From Gemmatimonadota bacterium (GTDB lineage: Bacteria > Gemmatimonadota > Gemmatimonadetes > Longimicrobiales > Gaopeijiaceae): a DNA stretch of 64,000 nt. This document shows positions 25,037-34,260 of this stretch, one piece after another. The position numbers were made by a program, and so were the translations under genes. Location of the stretch: assembly GCA_022560615.1 (NCBI GenBank), contig JADFSR010000014.1:28875-92874 (forward strand), given 5' to 3'. Under the pieces are notes generated by a model. It saw only the letters and a list, made by a program, of their open reading frames with translations, was not told where the DNA came from and did not search any database. Position 1 is the stretch's first letter. Each line of letters begins with the position of its first letter.

Positions 25037-25303
25037 CTATCGGAACATGGACGGCTCGATCACCATGGCGATCTCCGAGACCTTGTTCGCGGGCAGACCT
25101 GCCCGGCGGGCGTGCTCGTACACGGCCTCTGGGTCAGGCGCCTCGTACTCGCAGTAGATCTTGCCCTCGGCCTCTGAGATATAGCTCCGGATCCAGACTA
25201 CGCCGTCCATGCTGTCCAGAACTTCATTGGACTTGCGGCCCACGGCAGGCAAGTCTTCGAGGTTGATGTCGCCCACCTCCCTTTCGATGATGTAGCGCGG
25301 CAT
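25037..25303 (-). CDS. DUF4242-family protein
   Basis: An 88-aa protein: MPRYIIEREV at the start, VVWIRSYISEAEGKIYCEYE in the middle, and HARRAGLPANKVSEIAMVI at the end. This matches DUF4242, small ferredoxin-like-fold proteins, some of which bind nickel in crystals. The start at 25303 follows AAGGAG with 9-bp spacing. It lies 20 bp downstream of the large kinase gene on the same strand, so it is probably co-transcribed with it. The physiological role is unknown. Confidence 0.8.
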   Translation of the reverse strand: MPRYIIEREVGDINLEDLPAVGRKSNEVLDSMDGVVWIRSYISEAEGKIYCEYEAPDPEAVYEHARRAGLPANKVSEIAMVIEPSMFR

Positions 25304-25323
25304 GCTTTGCTGCTCCTTGGTAG

Positions 25324-28300
25324 TCAATCAGGTAGGATGTGAGGACCCTTGGGGTCTGCCCCGCAGAGGGCTTCGAGCTCGGTGTCGTGGATCTCTCGGG
25401 CAATCGTGAGGGCCTCGGCGGCGAACGCTTCCGCCCGCTCGGGGGCTTCGGCCTCCACGGACAACTCGGCCAACCGGTGAAGGGCCCACCCCTCGCCCGC
25501 TCGGTCGTTGGCTGCCCGACGCTTCTCAAGGCATTGATCGTACCAATCATATGCCCTCGTCAAGTCGTCCGACGCCCGAAACGATGCGCCGAGGGCCGCC
25601 AGGCTGTCTGCCTCCCGGGCCACGTCCTCCACCCGTTGGTTGGCCTCCAGGGCCTCGAGAAGCACGGACCGGGCGTCGGCGTGGTGGCCTAGCTTGGCGA
25701 GTACGGCGCCCCACCCGTTCAGCACTACGCCCAATCCGTCCCGTTCGTCGTCGCTTCGCAGGCGCTTTGCCGCTGCCTCGTACTGGGAGCTGGCGCCCTC
25801 GAGGTCTCCGCCACGCCAGGCGAGGATCGCCAGGTCGTTCCGAATCCGGGCCTCCGCGGCGGCGTCTCCCAGCGCAGTGGCCATGTCCAGCGCGGCCTCC
25901 TGGAGTTGGCGTGCGGTGTCCGCGTTTCCCGCCTGCAGCCGTGCCTCATGCTCCGCGGCCTCCAACGCCCCGGCCCGGTCGTCCAGCGTGACACGCACTT
26001 CCTTGACCCGCCGCCAGGCGGCGGGTGCGTCGGTCCGTCCGGCGGCTTCGCATGCTTTCGCCAGCTTGCCCATGGTTTCCGACAGCGTGCCGTCGGTGGC
26101 GAGCTGACTCAGGATCGCCACGGCCTCCTCGTAGACGGGCACCGCATCATCGGCTCTTCCGGTGGTCATGAATGCGTCGGCCTGGAGGCTCAAGGCGTGG
26201 GCCAGATTGTCCGCACGGCTGGCGCGGCGCGAGAGGCGGATGCCTTCCTCGTAAGCGGCTAGAGACTCTTCGGTTTGGCCGATCTCCAGATGGATCGCCG
26301 CCATGGCCAGGAGGTTGAAGGACTGCGACACGTGTAGGTGGGCCTCGGTCGTGGTCGCGATGCTCTGGGCGAACGCCTCGAGCGCTTCCTCGCTTCGGCC
26401 CATCGCACGAAACAGATGGCCCATGTAGTTGTACGCGTACTGCCGGCTCATAGGGTTCGCCGTGGACTCCGCCAGGGCACGGACCTCATCACCTATGGTC
26501 TGAGCCTCGTCCCAATCACCCTGCTCCCGACGGACCCGCCCCAGGTTGATCAGGTCGCGCAGCAGAACCTCCGAGTGCGCGCCCTGGCGGTCGTGCTCCA
26601 CGACCTCGGTCAGGGGAGCCACGGCTTCGTCGTACATGCCGAGGCGCCAGAAGCGGTGACCCACGCCGCGGAGCGCCATAGCTCTCTCGTCGTCGGCCTG
26701 GCAGGCGTCGGCGACCTCGATGGCCGCCGCGAAGGCCTGCTCGGCCGCGTCGTGCCGCTCCATCAGCGTGCACAACTCGCCCTGCCGAACGAGGACCGTG
26801 GCCTGCTCGGCCGTAGGCTCGTCCGGAACAAGCGTCAACAGCTCGTCGATGACGGCCTGCTGGCGACTGCGGCGACCCAGCGTCTCGAGGTGACGCTCCT
26901 CATCCAGGAGAAGACGGACCAGGGTCGCCCGGCGCTCGGAGTCGTCTCCTCCGCGACGCTCGACCCACTCGTGGATGCGCTCGAGCATGCCGACGGCCGC
27001 TTCGATGCGCCACACGCTGGCCGCTCGCTCGGCAGCCACAAATCCGTACCGCACCGCGCGGTCCCAATGCTCGGCGCCGGCGAAGTGGTTGGCGAGCCGC
27101 TCGGAGAACTCATCCAGGCGATCCTCGTAGATCGTCTCCATCGCCTGGCCCACCAGCGCGTGCCGTTCCTTGCGCTGGCGCTCCAGTAGGCTGTCGTAGG
27201 TCACATCCAGCGTGAGAGCGTGCTTGAAGCGGTAGGTGGGCTCCGGCACCAGGCTGGTGCGTTGGATCAGGCCTGCGGCCCTCAGCCCGTTCAGCGCCCC
27301 CTCCAGGCGGGAGGGGGAAGGTACGATGCGGCCCAGGAGCTCGAGGCCGAACTGTCGGCCGATGACCGAAGCGCTCCGGAGTACTTCCCTGGCTTCGGGA
27401 TCGAGGCGATCCAGCCGCGTCTTCAGCACGGCCTGCACGGTGTCGGGAATGGCCAGGCGATCGAGCGACCCGTCCAGGCGGGCCTCGCCACCCTCCACGA
27501 CGATGGTTCCGCTCTCCAGGAACGCGTGGCAGAGCTCTTCGATGAAGAACGGGTTGCCGCCGGTCTTCTCCCCGATGCGTTCGGCGAGCTCCACCGGCAC
27601 GCGCGCGCCCTCGAGCGAGGCCCGCATGACCTCCACCGCTGACGTCGGGTCCAGTGGCGCCAGGTCCAGGTGAATCTGGCCCCGGGGGGATGGGCGCTGC
27701 GCGTCCAGTTCCGGTCGGGCCGTGACGACCACGAGCAGGGGGTACGCCGACACCATCTCAGCCAACTGGTCGAGCACGTCGCTGGATCCGCCGTCGGACC
27801 AGTGCCAGTCCTCGAGCAGCATCACCAACGGCTGGCCCCGAGACCCCAGGGTGAACAGAGAGACCAGCGCCTCGGCGACTGTCGCTCGCAGGTCTTCGCC
27901 GGCCAGGTAGTCCGGCAGGCGGTACTCGTCGCTCTCGATGGACAGTAGGTGGAGGAGCACGGGAATGTAGATCTCGAGCTCGGAGGCCAGCGACCGGGTT
28001 CTCTCCACGACATGGTCGTGCGCCTGCTCCTCCTGGGACCGGGCGGTCCCGAGCATGGCCTTCACACACTCGATGAAGGGGAGGAACGGGGTTAGGCTGC
28101 CGTTGGCGTGGCAGCGGCCCTGCACGTAGCGGATGCTGTCGTCAGCCAACGAGCTTCGGAACTCGTGGAGGAGTCGGCTCTTTCCCACTCCGGCGTCCCC
28201 GAGTACCGAGACCACGCGACCCGCCCCCGAGTTCGCGCCCTCGAGGGCCCGCATCAGTGTGCTGAGCTCGTCCTTCCGCCCGACGAAACGCGTCAGCCGG

Positions 28301-30084
28301 CCCGGCATCGATGCGTCGAGGCGGCTGTCGGCCTCGGATTCGCCGAGCACGGCCAGCGGCGTCACAGGCGGTCCGTCCGACGACAGCGTGACCGGCGCTC
28401 GTTCCTCCGTATCCACGAACGGAACCACCGTGCGGGACAGCTCGGCGGAAACCAGGATCTCGCCGCTGGCGGCGGCGGCGGCCAAGCGGGCAACGTCTCT
28501 TCCCACAGTGCCGCCGACCCGATAGCGGCGTTCGCCCGCTTCAGTGGCCTGGATAGCCACGTTCCCCGAGCCCACCGCACAGCGCAATTCGATTCCTCTG
28601 TCCACGCCGTGGGCTTTTGTGATCTCCAGCGCTGCCCGAACGGCTCGTAAGGCGTCGTCCTCGTGGGTCACCGGCACGCCGAACAAGGCGATCATCTGGT
28701 CCTCGGAGAACTCGTTCAACACGCCCCCATAGTCCTCGACTACGCCCTGCACGCGGGCCCGAAGCTGCGCCAACTCCTCATCGACCGCCTCCGGTTCGAG
28801 CGTATCCAGAAGCCTCTCGAATCCGCTGATGGCGAAAGCGAGGACGGTGATGAGACGCCGCTCCCCCTCGGGTGGCAGGCTGGGCGTCGAGTCCATGGGA
28901 CTGCGGCTCTCCGGGTCGGCGATCAGCCGCTCCACGTCCTTGAGCAGACTCGCCGCGTCGGGATATCGTCGTACAGGATCCTTGTGCATGGCGCGTTCGA
29001 CCAGCGCGGTCACGCTGGGCGGCAGGCCCGGCACCGCCTCGTCGAGGGGTACGGGGGTGTCGTGCAGGATCGAGTGGATGATGGCCTGGTCGGAGCCGCC
29101 CCGGAACGGACGCTTGCCTGAGAGCATCTCGTAGAGCACGACCCCGATGGACCAGACGTCGGTGCGCTGGTCCACGGTGTCGCCGCGGGTCTGCTCCGGG
29201 CTCATGTACGACACCGTGCCCATGCGGGCTCCGGTTCGCGTCAGATCGCCGCCCATCATCTTGGCCAGCCCGAAGTCGACGATCTTGACCGTGCCGTCCA
29301 CGGTCAGCATCACGTTCCCCGGTTTGATGTCCCGGTGGATGATGCCCTGCTCGGCGGCTCGCGCGAGCCCACGGCTGATCTGGGCCGTAATCCCGAGCGC
29401 GTCTGCCACGCCGATCTGGCCCCGGCCGATTCGCCGCTGTAGCGTTTCGCCCTCGTAGTAGGCCATGGCGATGTGCATACGGCCGTCGTCCGCCTCGCCG
29501 ATCTCGTGGATCGTGCAGAGGTTGGGGTGGTCGAGGGACGCCGCGGCCTGCGCCTCCACCACAAAGCGCGCCCTGGCCTCACGATCCGAGAGCAGGTGGG
29601 CCGACAGGAACTTGAGCGCCACCGTCCTCCCCAGGCGGGTGTCCCGGGCCTTGTACACGACGCCCATCCCCCCCCCGCCCAGCTTCTCCAGGATCTCGTA
29701 GTGGAGAACGGTCTCGCCCTCGAGGTCCGAAACCGAACGCGCCGGCTCGATGAGTGACGCCACCTGAGCCGGACTCGGGAGGTCCCGAACATCCTCCGCC
29801 GGCTCGATCGCTTCGTCCTGTGCTCCGCTATGATCGGCACCCGGGTCTGGTACCACGTCGAATGCCCAGGCCAGCGTCAGCGCCACGGGGAGGCCGAGGA
29901 CAACGAGGACGGCCACGAGGTTGACCGTCCAATCGTCGAAACCGAGCGCGGGGAAGAAGATGCCCGCCCCTTCGGCCACCACGTATCCGATGGCCGCATA
30001 CGCCAGGAACACGCGAACCACACGCCGCCGCTTCAGCTCCCCGGCGAAACGTCTAATCCGCTGGCTCATGGATCCGTCAGGCAT
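25324..30084 (-). CDS. Membrane Ser/Thr kinase with cyclase-like, AAA-ATPase and TPR modules
   Basis: A 1586-aa multidomain signalling protein. Two membrane helices (about residues 22-46 and 52-76) come first. A Hanks-type kinase domain spans about 128-395 with the glycine loop LGGGGMGVVYKA, Lys158, HRD-type IIHRDIKPGN (Asp252) and DFG at 270-272. Next is a class III nucleotide-cyclase-like domain (about 405-580). Its first metal Asp is missing (VLAFAISGFE instead of FADIVGF-type), so it is probably non-catalytic and regulatory. An AAA/STAND ATPase follows with Walker A LGDAGVGKSRLL and Walker B-like VMLLEDWHW. About 500 residues of TPR repeats complete it. The start at 30084 follows AAGGGAG. 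Confidence 0.88.
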   Translation of the reverse strand: MPDGSMSQRIRRFAGELKRRRVVRVFLAYAAIGYVVAEGAGIFFPALGFDDWTVNLVAVLVVLGLPVALTLAWAFDVVPDPGADHSGAQDEAIEPAEDVRDLPSPAQVASLIEPARSVSDLEGETVLHYEILEKLGGGGMGVVYKARDTRLGRTVALKFLSAHLLSDREARARFVVEAQAAASLDHPNLCTIHEIGEADDGRMHIAMAYYEGETLQRRIGRGQIGVADALGITAQISRGLARAAEQGIIHRDIKPGNVMLTVDGTVKIVDFGLAKMMGGDLTRTGARMGTVSYMSPEQTRGDTVDQRTDVWSIGVVLYEMLSGKRPFRGGSDQAIIHSILHDTPVPLDEAVPGLPPSVTALVERAMHKDPVRRYPDAASLLKDVERLIADPESRSPMDSTPSLPPEGERRLITVLAFAISGFERLLDTLEPEAVDEELAQLRARVQGVVEDYGGVLNEFSEDQMIALFGVPVTHEDDALRAVRAALEITKAHGVDRGIELRCAVGSGNVAIQATEAGERRYRVGGTVGRDVARLAAAAASGEILVSAELSRTVVPFVDTEERAPVTLSSDGPPVTPLAVLGESEADSRLDASMPGRLTRFVGRKDELSTLMRALEGANSGAGRVVSVLGDAGVGKSRLLHEFRSSLADDSIRYVQGRCHANGSLTPFLPFIECVKAMLGTARSQEEQAHDHVVERTRSLASELEIYIPVLLHLLSIESDEYRLPDYLAGEDLRATVAEALVSLFTLGSRGQPLVMLLEDWHWSDGGSSDVLDQLAEMVSAYPLLVVVTARPELDAQRPSPRGQIHLDLAPLDPTSAVEVMRASLEGARVPVELAERIGEKTGGNPFFIEELCHAFLESGTIVVEGGEARLDGSLDRLAIPDTVQAVLKTRLDRLDPEAREVLRSASVIGRQFGLELLGRIVPSPSRLEGALNGLRAAGLIQRTSLVPEPTYRFKHALTLDVTYDSLLERQRKERHALVGQAMETIYEDRLDEFSERLANHFAGAEHWDRAVRYGFVAAERAASVWRIEAAVGMLERIHEWVERRGGDDSERRATLVRLLLDEERHLETLGRRSRQQAVIDELLTLVPDEPTAEQATVLVRQGELCTLMERHDAAEQAFAAAIEVADACQADDERAMALRGVGHRFWRLGMYDEAVAPLTEVVEHDRQGAHSEVLLRDLINLGRVRREQGDWDEAQTIGDEVRALAESTANPMSRQYAYNYMGHLFRAMGRSEEALEAFAQSIATTTEAHLHVSQSFNLLAMAAIHLEIGQTEESLAAYEEGIRLSRRASRADNLAHALSLQADAFMTTGRADDAVPVYEEAVAILSQLATDGTLSETMGKLAKACEAAGRTDAPAAWRRVKEVRVTLDDRAGALEAAEHEARLQAGNADTARQLQEAALDMATALGDAAAEARIRNDLAILAWRGGDLEGASSQYEAAAKRLRSDDERDGLGVVLNGWGAVLAKLGHHADARSVLLEALEANQRVEDVAREADSLAALGASFRASDDLTRAYDWYDQCLEKRRAANDRAGEGWALHRLAELSVEAEAPERAEAFAAEALTIAREIHDTELEALCGADPKGPHILPD

Positions 30085-30146
30085 CCGACAGCTCCCTTGT
30101 AACCGAGGCGCTCGACTCAGGACTCAGGTCGTGACTGGCCAGCGCG

Positions 30147-31193
30147 CTAGTTCACTTCGAAGACGGTGTTCTCGATGAGCTCCAGATACGACAGCGACTC
30201 GTTCGCCTTATACACGTAGCACGAGAAGTAATAATTGTCGGCGCCCCAAGTGAGCGTGCCCCCCGGATTTTGGCCGTTCAGTCCCCCGACGAGCATCCCG
30301 CGGATTTGACCGTCCACGTTCGACGATTGTGTGATCTCCCCCGCCAGGATGATACCCTCCCAGCGGAAGCTGTTGTCCGCGCCGAACGCCCCTGTGACGA
30401 TGAGGACGCCCCTGCCGTTCCAAGCGCTGGTGAAGGTGTTGCTCCCGGGGTAGCGGGTCACCGGGTACGAGTCCGCCGGAAGCGCTGCGAAGTCGGGCGG
30501 CGTGGTCTGGTGGAAGTCGACGACGAAGTTGCTGTCGGACAGGACGTCCCAGCGAAGCCCCACCGAATCGTACATCGCCTGATACGTGCCCCAGGCCTCT
30601 TCCGTGGGACTGCCCTCCAGATTGCCGCCCGTCACGTCCTCGAGCGCGATCGCCCCGGTGATCGAGGAGGCGCCCCCGCCGGGGCAGTCGCCGGCGGTCG
30701 AGGAGTCAACCCCGTGCACGTCCGTGCCGCCTACGCCGAAATCGAGCGTGGGTATGGTAACGACCAGCGCGGCGTGGTGGGCGAGGGGACGCACGTGGTG
30801 GATAGCGTACGCTGCGACCACCCTCGTGGCGGGGATATCCGTGGAGAACACATCGCTGACTTGGGCTTCGGAGCGGATGTAGTAGAGGTGAGTGATCGAG
30901 TCCTGTTCCATCAGTTTCCGCGACGTGATGGTCACGATGCCATCGCCGATCGCGTACAATACCGAGTCGCCCACAACACCAAACTGCTCGGCGACGAAGC
31001 GATGGAGGCCGGCCCGCGCGACCGCGAGCGCCTCGGCGCTCTGCGCACTGTACTTGGCCATCATGAACTCGCTTCTGACGACCAGGTACCCGGTCGCCCC
31101 CGCCACCGAGATGGCAAACAGCATCATGACGACGAAAGCGAGCACGAATCCACGTCGCCGATCCGCCACAGGCTCCTGCCTATTTATTCCCAC
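30147..31193 (-). CDS. PilX-like pilus assembly protein
   Basis: A 348-aa protein with an N-terminal helix typical of minor pilin/PilX proteins: RRRGFVLAFVVMMLFAISVA then GATGYLVVRSEFMMAKYSAQ, a basic leader followed by a hydrophobic stem. The rest is beta-rich and Gly/Ser-rich (PGGGASSITGAIALEDVTGG), as seen in PilX_N-domain proteins. Type IV pilus assembly is the likely context, but no other pilus gene is in the window. It lies 62 bp upstream of the kinase gene on the same strand. Confidence 0.65.
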   Translation of the reverse strand: MGINRQEPVADRRRGFVLAFVVMMLFAISVAGATGYLVVRSEFMMAKYSAQSAEALAVARAGLHRFVAEQFGVVGDSVLYAIGDGIVTITSRKLMEQDSITHLYYIRSEAQVSDVFSTDIPATRVVAAYAIHHVRPLAHHAALVVTIPTLDFGVGGTDVHGVDSSTAGDCPGGGASSITGAIALEDVTGGNLEGSPTEEAWGTYQAMYDSVGLRWDVLSDSNFVVDFHQTTPPDFAALPADSYPVTRYPGSNTFTSAWNGRGVLIVTGAFGADNSFRWEGIILAGEITQSSNVDGQIRGMLVGGLNGQNPGGTLTWGADNYYFSCYVYKANESLSYLELIENTVFEVN

Positions 31194-31238
31194 GGATCTT
31201 CCTCAGAGGTGGTAGCCCAGAAAGGAAACGTGGCTGTT

Positions 31239-31418
31239 TCAGGCGCGCCAGTCGTTGACCTCCACGATCCCGAAGAGGCTGCTGAAGTCGTCCGTCCATA
31301 GCGGGCCCGGCGCGGGCATCCTTCCCTCGTCCTCGCGCACGATCTCCAGATCCAGGAAGGCCTGGTTCTTCGCTGCCACGTTGTGAACGTCGCAGGCTGT
31401 GATGCGGGTCCTTGGCAC
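31239..31418 (-). CDS. Short ORF upstream of the PilX-like gene, possible gene remnant
   Basis: A 59-aa frame (VPRTRITACDVHNVAAKNQA then FLDLEIVREDEGRMPAPGPL) with codon use like the neighbouring genes. A stop codon directly precedes its GTG, so it may be the C-terminal end of an eroded pilin-type gene. I recognise no domain. Confidence 0.35.
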   Translation of the reverse strand: MPRTRITACDVHNVAAKNQAFLDLEIVREDEGRMPAPGPLWTDDFSSLFGIVEVNDWRA

Positions 31419-31537
31419 TCAAGCACCAACGAAATGAGGCAGCCAGCTCGTTGGACTCCCCGTCAAGCCACTCGTACGTTCGCAGGAAGTGCCCGAGCAG
31501 TTGGCAGGAGGTGCCCCGAGCAGAAGGAGCGTAAGGC

Positions 31538-32791
31538 GTGATACTGAAGGAAAGCCGAGGCGTGTGGCCGTTGCTGTGCCTCTTGATGGCGACTGTGGCT
31601 GTCGACGCCCAAGAGCCGCTCCCGCGCGTGGCCCCCGAAGCCGTCGGTCTCGCCGCGCCACGGCTCGATCAAGTGACCGATCTACTCGAGGAATTCGTCG
31701 CCGCACAGCGGATCGCCGGAGCAGTAGTAGCCGTCGCGCGGCGGGGTCGGCTCGCGTACCTGGAGTCGGTCGGCGTTCAGGACCTCGAGACCGGTGCCCC
31801 GATGACGGAGCGGTCTCTCTTTCGTATCTACTCGATGACCAAGGCGGTGACGGCGATCGCCGCGATGATCCTCCTCGAGGAGGGGCGGTTCGATCTCTCC
31901 GACCCGGTGTCGGACTTCCTGCCACAGTTCGGCGAGGTCGTCGTGCTGAAAGAAGATGGGTCGACCCGCGCTCCCTCTCGTCCGATCAGGGTCGAGGATC
32001 TGTTCCTGCACACAGCCGGCCTGAGTCATCGCTCTTCCAGGGAGTACCGGGAAGCCGGTGTACGCTCCCGCGCCATCACGCTTCCTGAGTTCGTCGACAA
32101 CATCGTGCGGGTGCCATTGAGGGACGATCCCGGTATCCGCTTCCGCTACAGCGCCTCTCCGACGGTGCTGGGACGTCTCGTCGAGATTTGGTCTGGGCAG
32201 CCGTTCGACGTCTTCCTCGAAGAGCGTGTCTTCGAGCCCCTGGGCATGGTCGACACGCGCTTCTGGGTCACGCCCGAGCAGCGCGGCAGGTTCACCGCCG
32301 TCTACGCGTCCTCCGAGGGTACGCCCCTGAGCCCGCATCGCATCGAGGAGGTCCCGTTCACCGAGTCGCCCGCGCTGCTCGAGGGAGCTGTCGGCCTAGT
32401 CTCGACCGTGCCGGACTTCCTGCGCTTGGCGCAGATGCTTCTGAGCGGCGGAACGCTGGACGGTGTGCGCATTCTCCGTGAGTCCACAGTGGCACGCATG
32501 ACCCGGAACGGATTGAGCGAATCGATCCTGGCGACTCGCCGGGGCGGCTCGGGCTGGGCGCTCGCCAACGTGAGCATCGTCGTCGATGCCGAGGCGGCCG
32601 AAGAGGGCGCACACGCCGGCGAGTACCGCTGGGACGGGAGCGCCGGAACCGAGTTTTGGGTCGATCCCAGTACCGAGACGATCGTGGTCACGATGTGGCA
32701 GAGCTCGCCGGCGAACCCGGGAAGGTTGAGGCAACGGATTCGGGCGTTGGTCCGCCAGGCGATTCAGGACGAGGCTTCCGATGGTTCGTAA
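31538..32791 (+). CDS. Serine hydrolase, class C beta-lactamase family (first of a tandem pair)
   Basis: A 417-aa exported serine hydrolase of the beta-lactamase/D-alanyl-D-alanine peptidase/EstB superfamily. The signal peptide is seen in GVWPLLCLLMATVAVDAQ. The nucleophile motif is S-M-T-K at residues 99-102, and the tyrosine motif is in FRYSASPTVLGRLVEIWSG. The LFLHTAGLSH segment is typical of the class C/esterase subgroup. The substrate could be a cell-wall peptide or a small ester; drug resistance is not implied. GTG at 31538 follows AGAAGGAGC. The next paralogue begins within its last codons (11-bp overlap). Confidence 0.88.
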   Translation: MILKESRGVWPLLCLLMATVAVDAQEPLPRVAPEAVGLAAPRLDQVTDLLEEFVAAQRIAGAVVAVARRGRLAYLESVGVQDLETGAPMTERSLFRIYSMTKAVTAIAAMILLEEGRFDLSDPVSDFLPQFGEVVVLKEDGSTRAPSRPIRVEDLFLHTAGLSHRSSREYREAGVRSRAITLPEFVDNIVRVPLRDDPGIRFRYSASPTVLGRLVEIWSGQPFDVFLEERVFEPLGMVDTRFWVTPEQRGRFTAVYASSEGTPLSPHRIEEVPFTESPALLEGAVGLVSTVPDFLRLAQMLLSGGTLDGVRILRESTVARMTRNGLSESILATRRGGSGWALANVSIVVDAEAAEEGAHAGEYRWDGSAGTEFWVDPSTETIVVTMWQSSPANPGRLRQRIRALVRQAIQDEASDGS

Positions 32792-34034
32792 AGCGACGCT
32801 CGCTCTCGGACTCTGCACTCTCCTCGCCGCTCCTCTGGCGGGACAGCCCTTGCCGGTCGCCGAGCCCGAAGAAGTCGGCCTATCGTCGGTGCGCTTGCAG
32901 CGAATCGGTGAGGTCTTCCAAGGTTATGTGGACGACGGTCGCATCGCGGGCGCGATCGGCATGGTGGCGAGGCGGGGTCGACTCGTGTACGTCGACCAGT
33001 GGGGTAGCCGCGACATGGCGGCTGGAGACGCCCTCGAGGTGGACGACATCTTCCGCATCTTCTCGATGACCAAGCCGATCACGAGCGTGGCGGTCATGAT
33101 GCTGCACGAAGAAGGGCACTTTTTCTTGTCCGACCCGATCGGTCGGTTCATCCCCGAGCTCTCTCAGCTCCGTGTGGCGCAGCTCGCCGGACAGCCGTCC
33201 CCCGACGACATCCCCACCGAGCGCGCGCGCCGCGCCGTCACGATCCAGGACCTTCTGCGACACACGTCGGGACTCAGTTACGGGATCTTCTCGAACACGG
33301 CGGTCGACCAACTCTACCGGCGCCAGAACGTCCTGGGCCAGGCAACGATCGCGGACATGGTGACCGAGTTGAGCCAGATCCCGCTCGTCTATCAGCCCGG
33401 TACCCAGTGGAACTACAGCGTGTCGGCAGACGTGCTCGGTCGGCTGGTGGAGGTCGTGTCAGGTCAGCCGTTCGACGTCTTCCTCCGGGAGCGCATCTTC
33501 GAGCCTCTCGGCATGGTGGACACCGGCTTTTTCGTGCCGGCCTCGAAGCGCGACCGCTTGAGCCGCCTGTACGGGCACACCGGCCCAGAGCGCTCGTTGG
33601 CGCTGGGTGATACGACCGGGTATACGGAGGCGGTCACGATGTTCTCCGGTGGGGGTGGCCTCGCGGGTACGGCGGCGGACTACCTGCGCTTCGCGCAGAT
33701 GCTCCTCAACGGTGGCGAGTTGGAGGGCGTTCGGATCCTGGGCCGCAAGACGATCGAGCTGATGACGGTCGACCATCTCGGCGACGTGCCGACCAGCTGG
33801 CTCTCCCCGGGTTGGGGCTTCGGTCTCGGCTTCACGGTGAGGAAGCAGGCGGGTCTCGACGGGATGTCGGGGTCGGTGGGCGAATTCTACTGGTTTGGAG
33901 TAGCCGGGACCTCGTTCTGGGTGGATCCGGTGGAGGAGTTGATCGGCGTCTTCATGATTCAGATCCGCCCGAGCCGTGATATTGCCTTCCGCAACCAATT
34001 CAAGAAGCTGGTCTACCAGGCGTTGATCGGCTGA
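32781..34034 (+). CDS. Serine hydrolase, class C beta-lactamase family (second of a tandem pair)
   Basis: A 417-aa paralogue of the preceding gene and the same length. The signal peptide is ALGLCTLLAAPLAGQ. S-M-T-K lies at residues 95-98, the tyrosine motif is WNYSVSADVLGRLVEVVSGQ, and LLRHTSGLSYG is conserved. The two probably arose by tandem duplication and have since diverged strongly. Its translation is coupled to the first gene. It is likely periplasmic, acting on an ester or peptide substrate. Confidence 0.88.
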   Translation: MVRKATLALGLCTLLAAPLAGQPLPVAEPEEVGLSSVRLQRIGEVFQGYVDDGRIAGAIGMVARRGRLVYVDQWGSRDMAAGDALEVDDIFRIFSMTKPITSVAVMMLHEEGHFFLSDPIGRFIPELSQLRVAQLAGQPSPDDIPTERARRAVTIQDLLRHTSGLSYGIFSNTAVDQLYRRQNVLGQATIADMVTELSQIPLVYQPGTQWNYSVSADVLGRLVEVVSGQPFDVFLRERIFEPLGMVDTGFFVPASKRDRLSRLYGHTGPERSLALGDTTGYTEAVTMFSGGGGLAGTAADYLRFAQMLLNGGELEGVRILGRKTIELMTVDHLGDVPTSWLSPGWGFGLGFTVRKQAGLDGMSGSVGEFYWFGVAGTSFWVDPVEELIGVFMIQIRPSRDIAFRNQFKKLVYQALIG

Positions 34035-34114
34035 GGGGCCGGCACGCACGGCACAGTCATGGCTGACCAGGTCTTCGACGGCGTCATCGAGGAGGGTCGA
34101 GGGGGTGGGCGAGT

Positions 34115-34252
34115 GAGTTCTTCGACAGCCTTTCATTCACGCATCGGAAGGAGATGGCCGGTTCGATCCGAGAGGCCAAGAAGGAAGAGACGAGGCTCGG
34201 GAGGCTCAACTGGGCGATGACGCTGCTCCGGAATCGCCGGAAGCCGGTCTGA
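34115..34252 (+). pseudogene. YdeI/OmpD-associated-family C-terminal remnant
   Basis: The frame encodes EFFDSLSFTHRKEMAGSIRE then AKKEETRLGRLNWAMTLLRN, the C-terminal helix pair of YdeI-like (OmpD-associated) proteins. No start or N-terminal part is visible in frame; upstream frames are interrupted. It ends 8 bp before thrA. It is a gene fragment rather than a functional gene. Confidence 0.6.
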
Positions 34253-34260
34253 GGGGCAGT

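Noticed and set aside
26338..27189. Plus-strand frame of 283 codons within the kinase gene
   Set aside because: Antisense to the TPR region of the large kinase; no motif, and the sense gene is continuous.
30270..31301. Plus-strand frame of 343 codons opposite the PilX-like gene
   Set aside because: Antisense shadow; its translation is charge-rich and unstructured, while the minus strand has a proper pilin-type N-terminus.
34115..34135. Sequence resembling the MITE end (TTCTTCGACAGCCTTTC)
   Set aside because: Only partly similar, and it is explained by the YdeI-type coding motif EFFDSLSF; no partner repeat or duplication is nearby.
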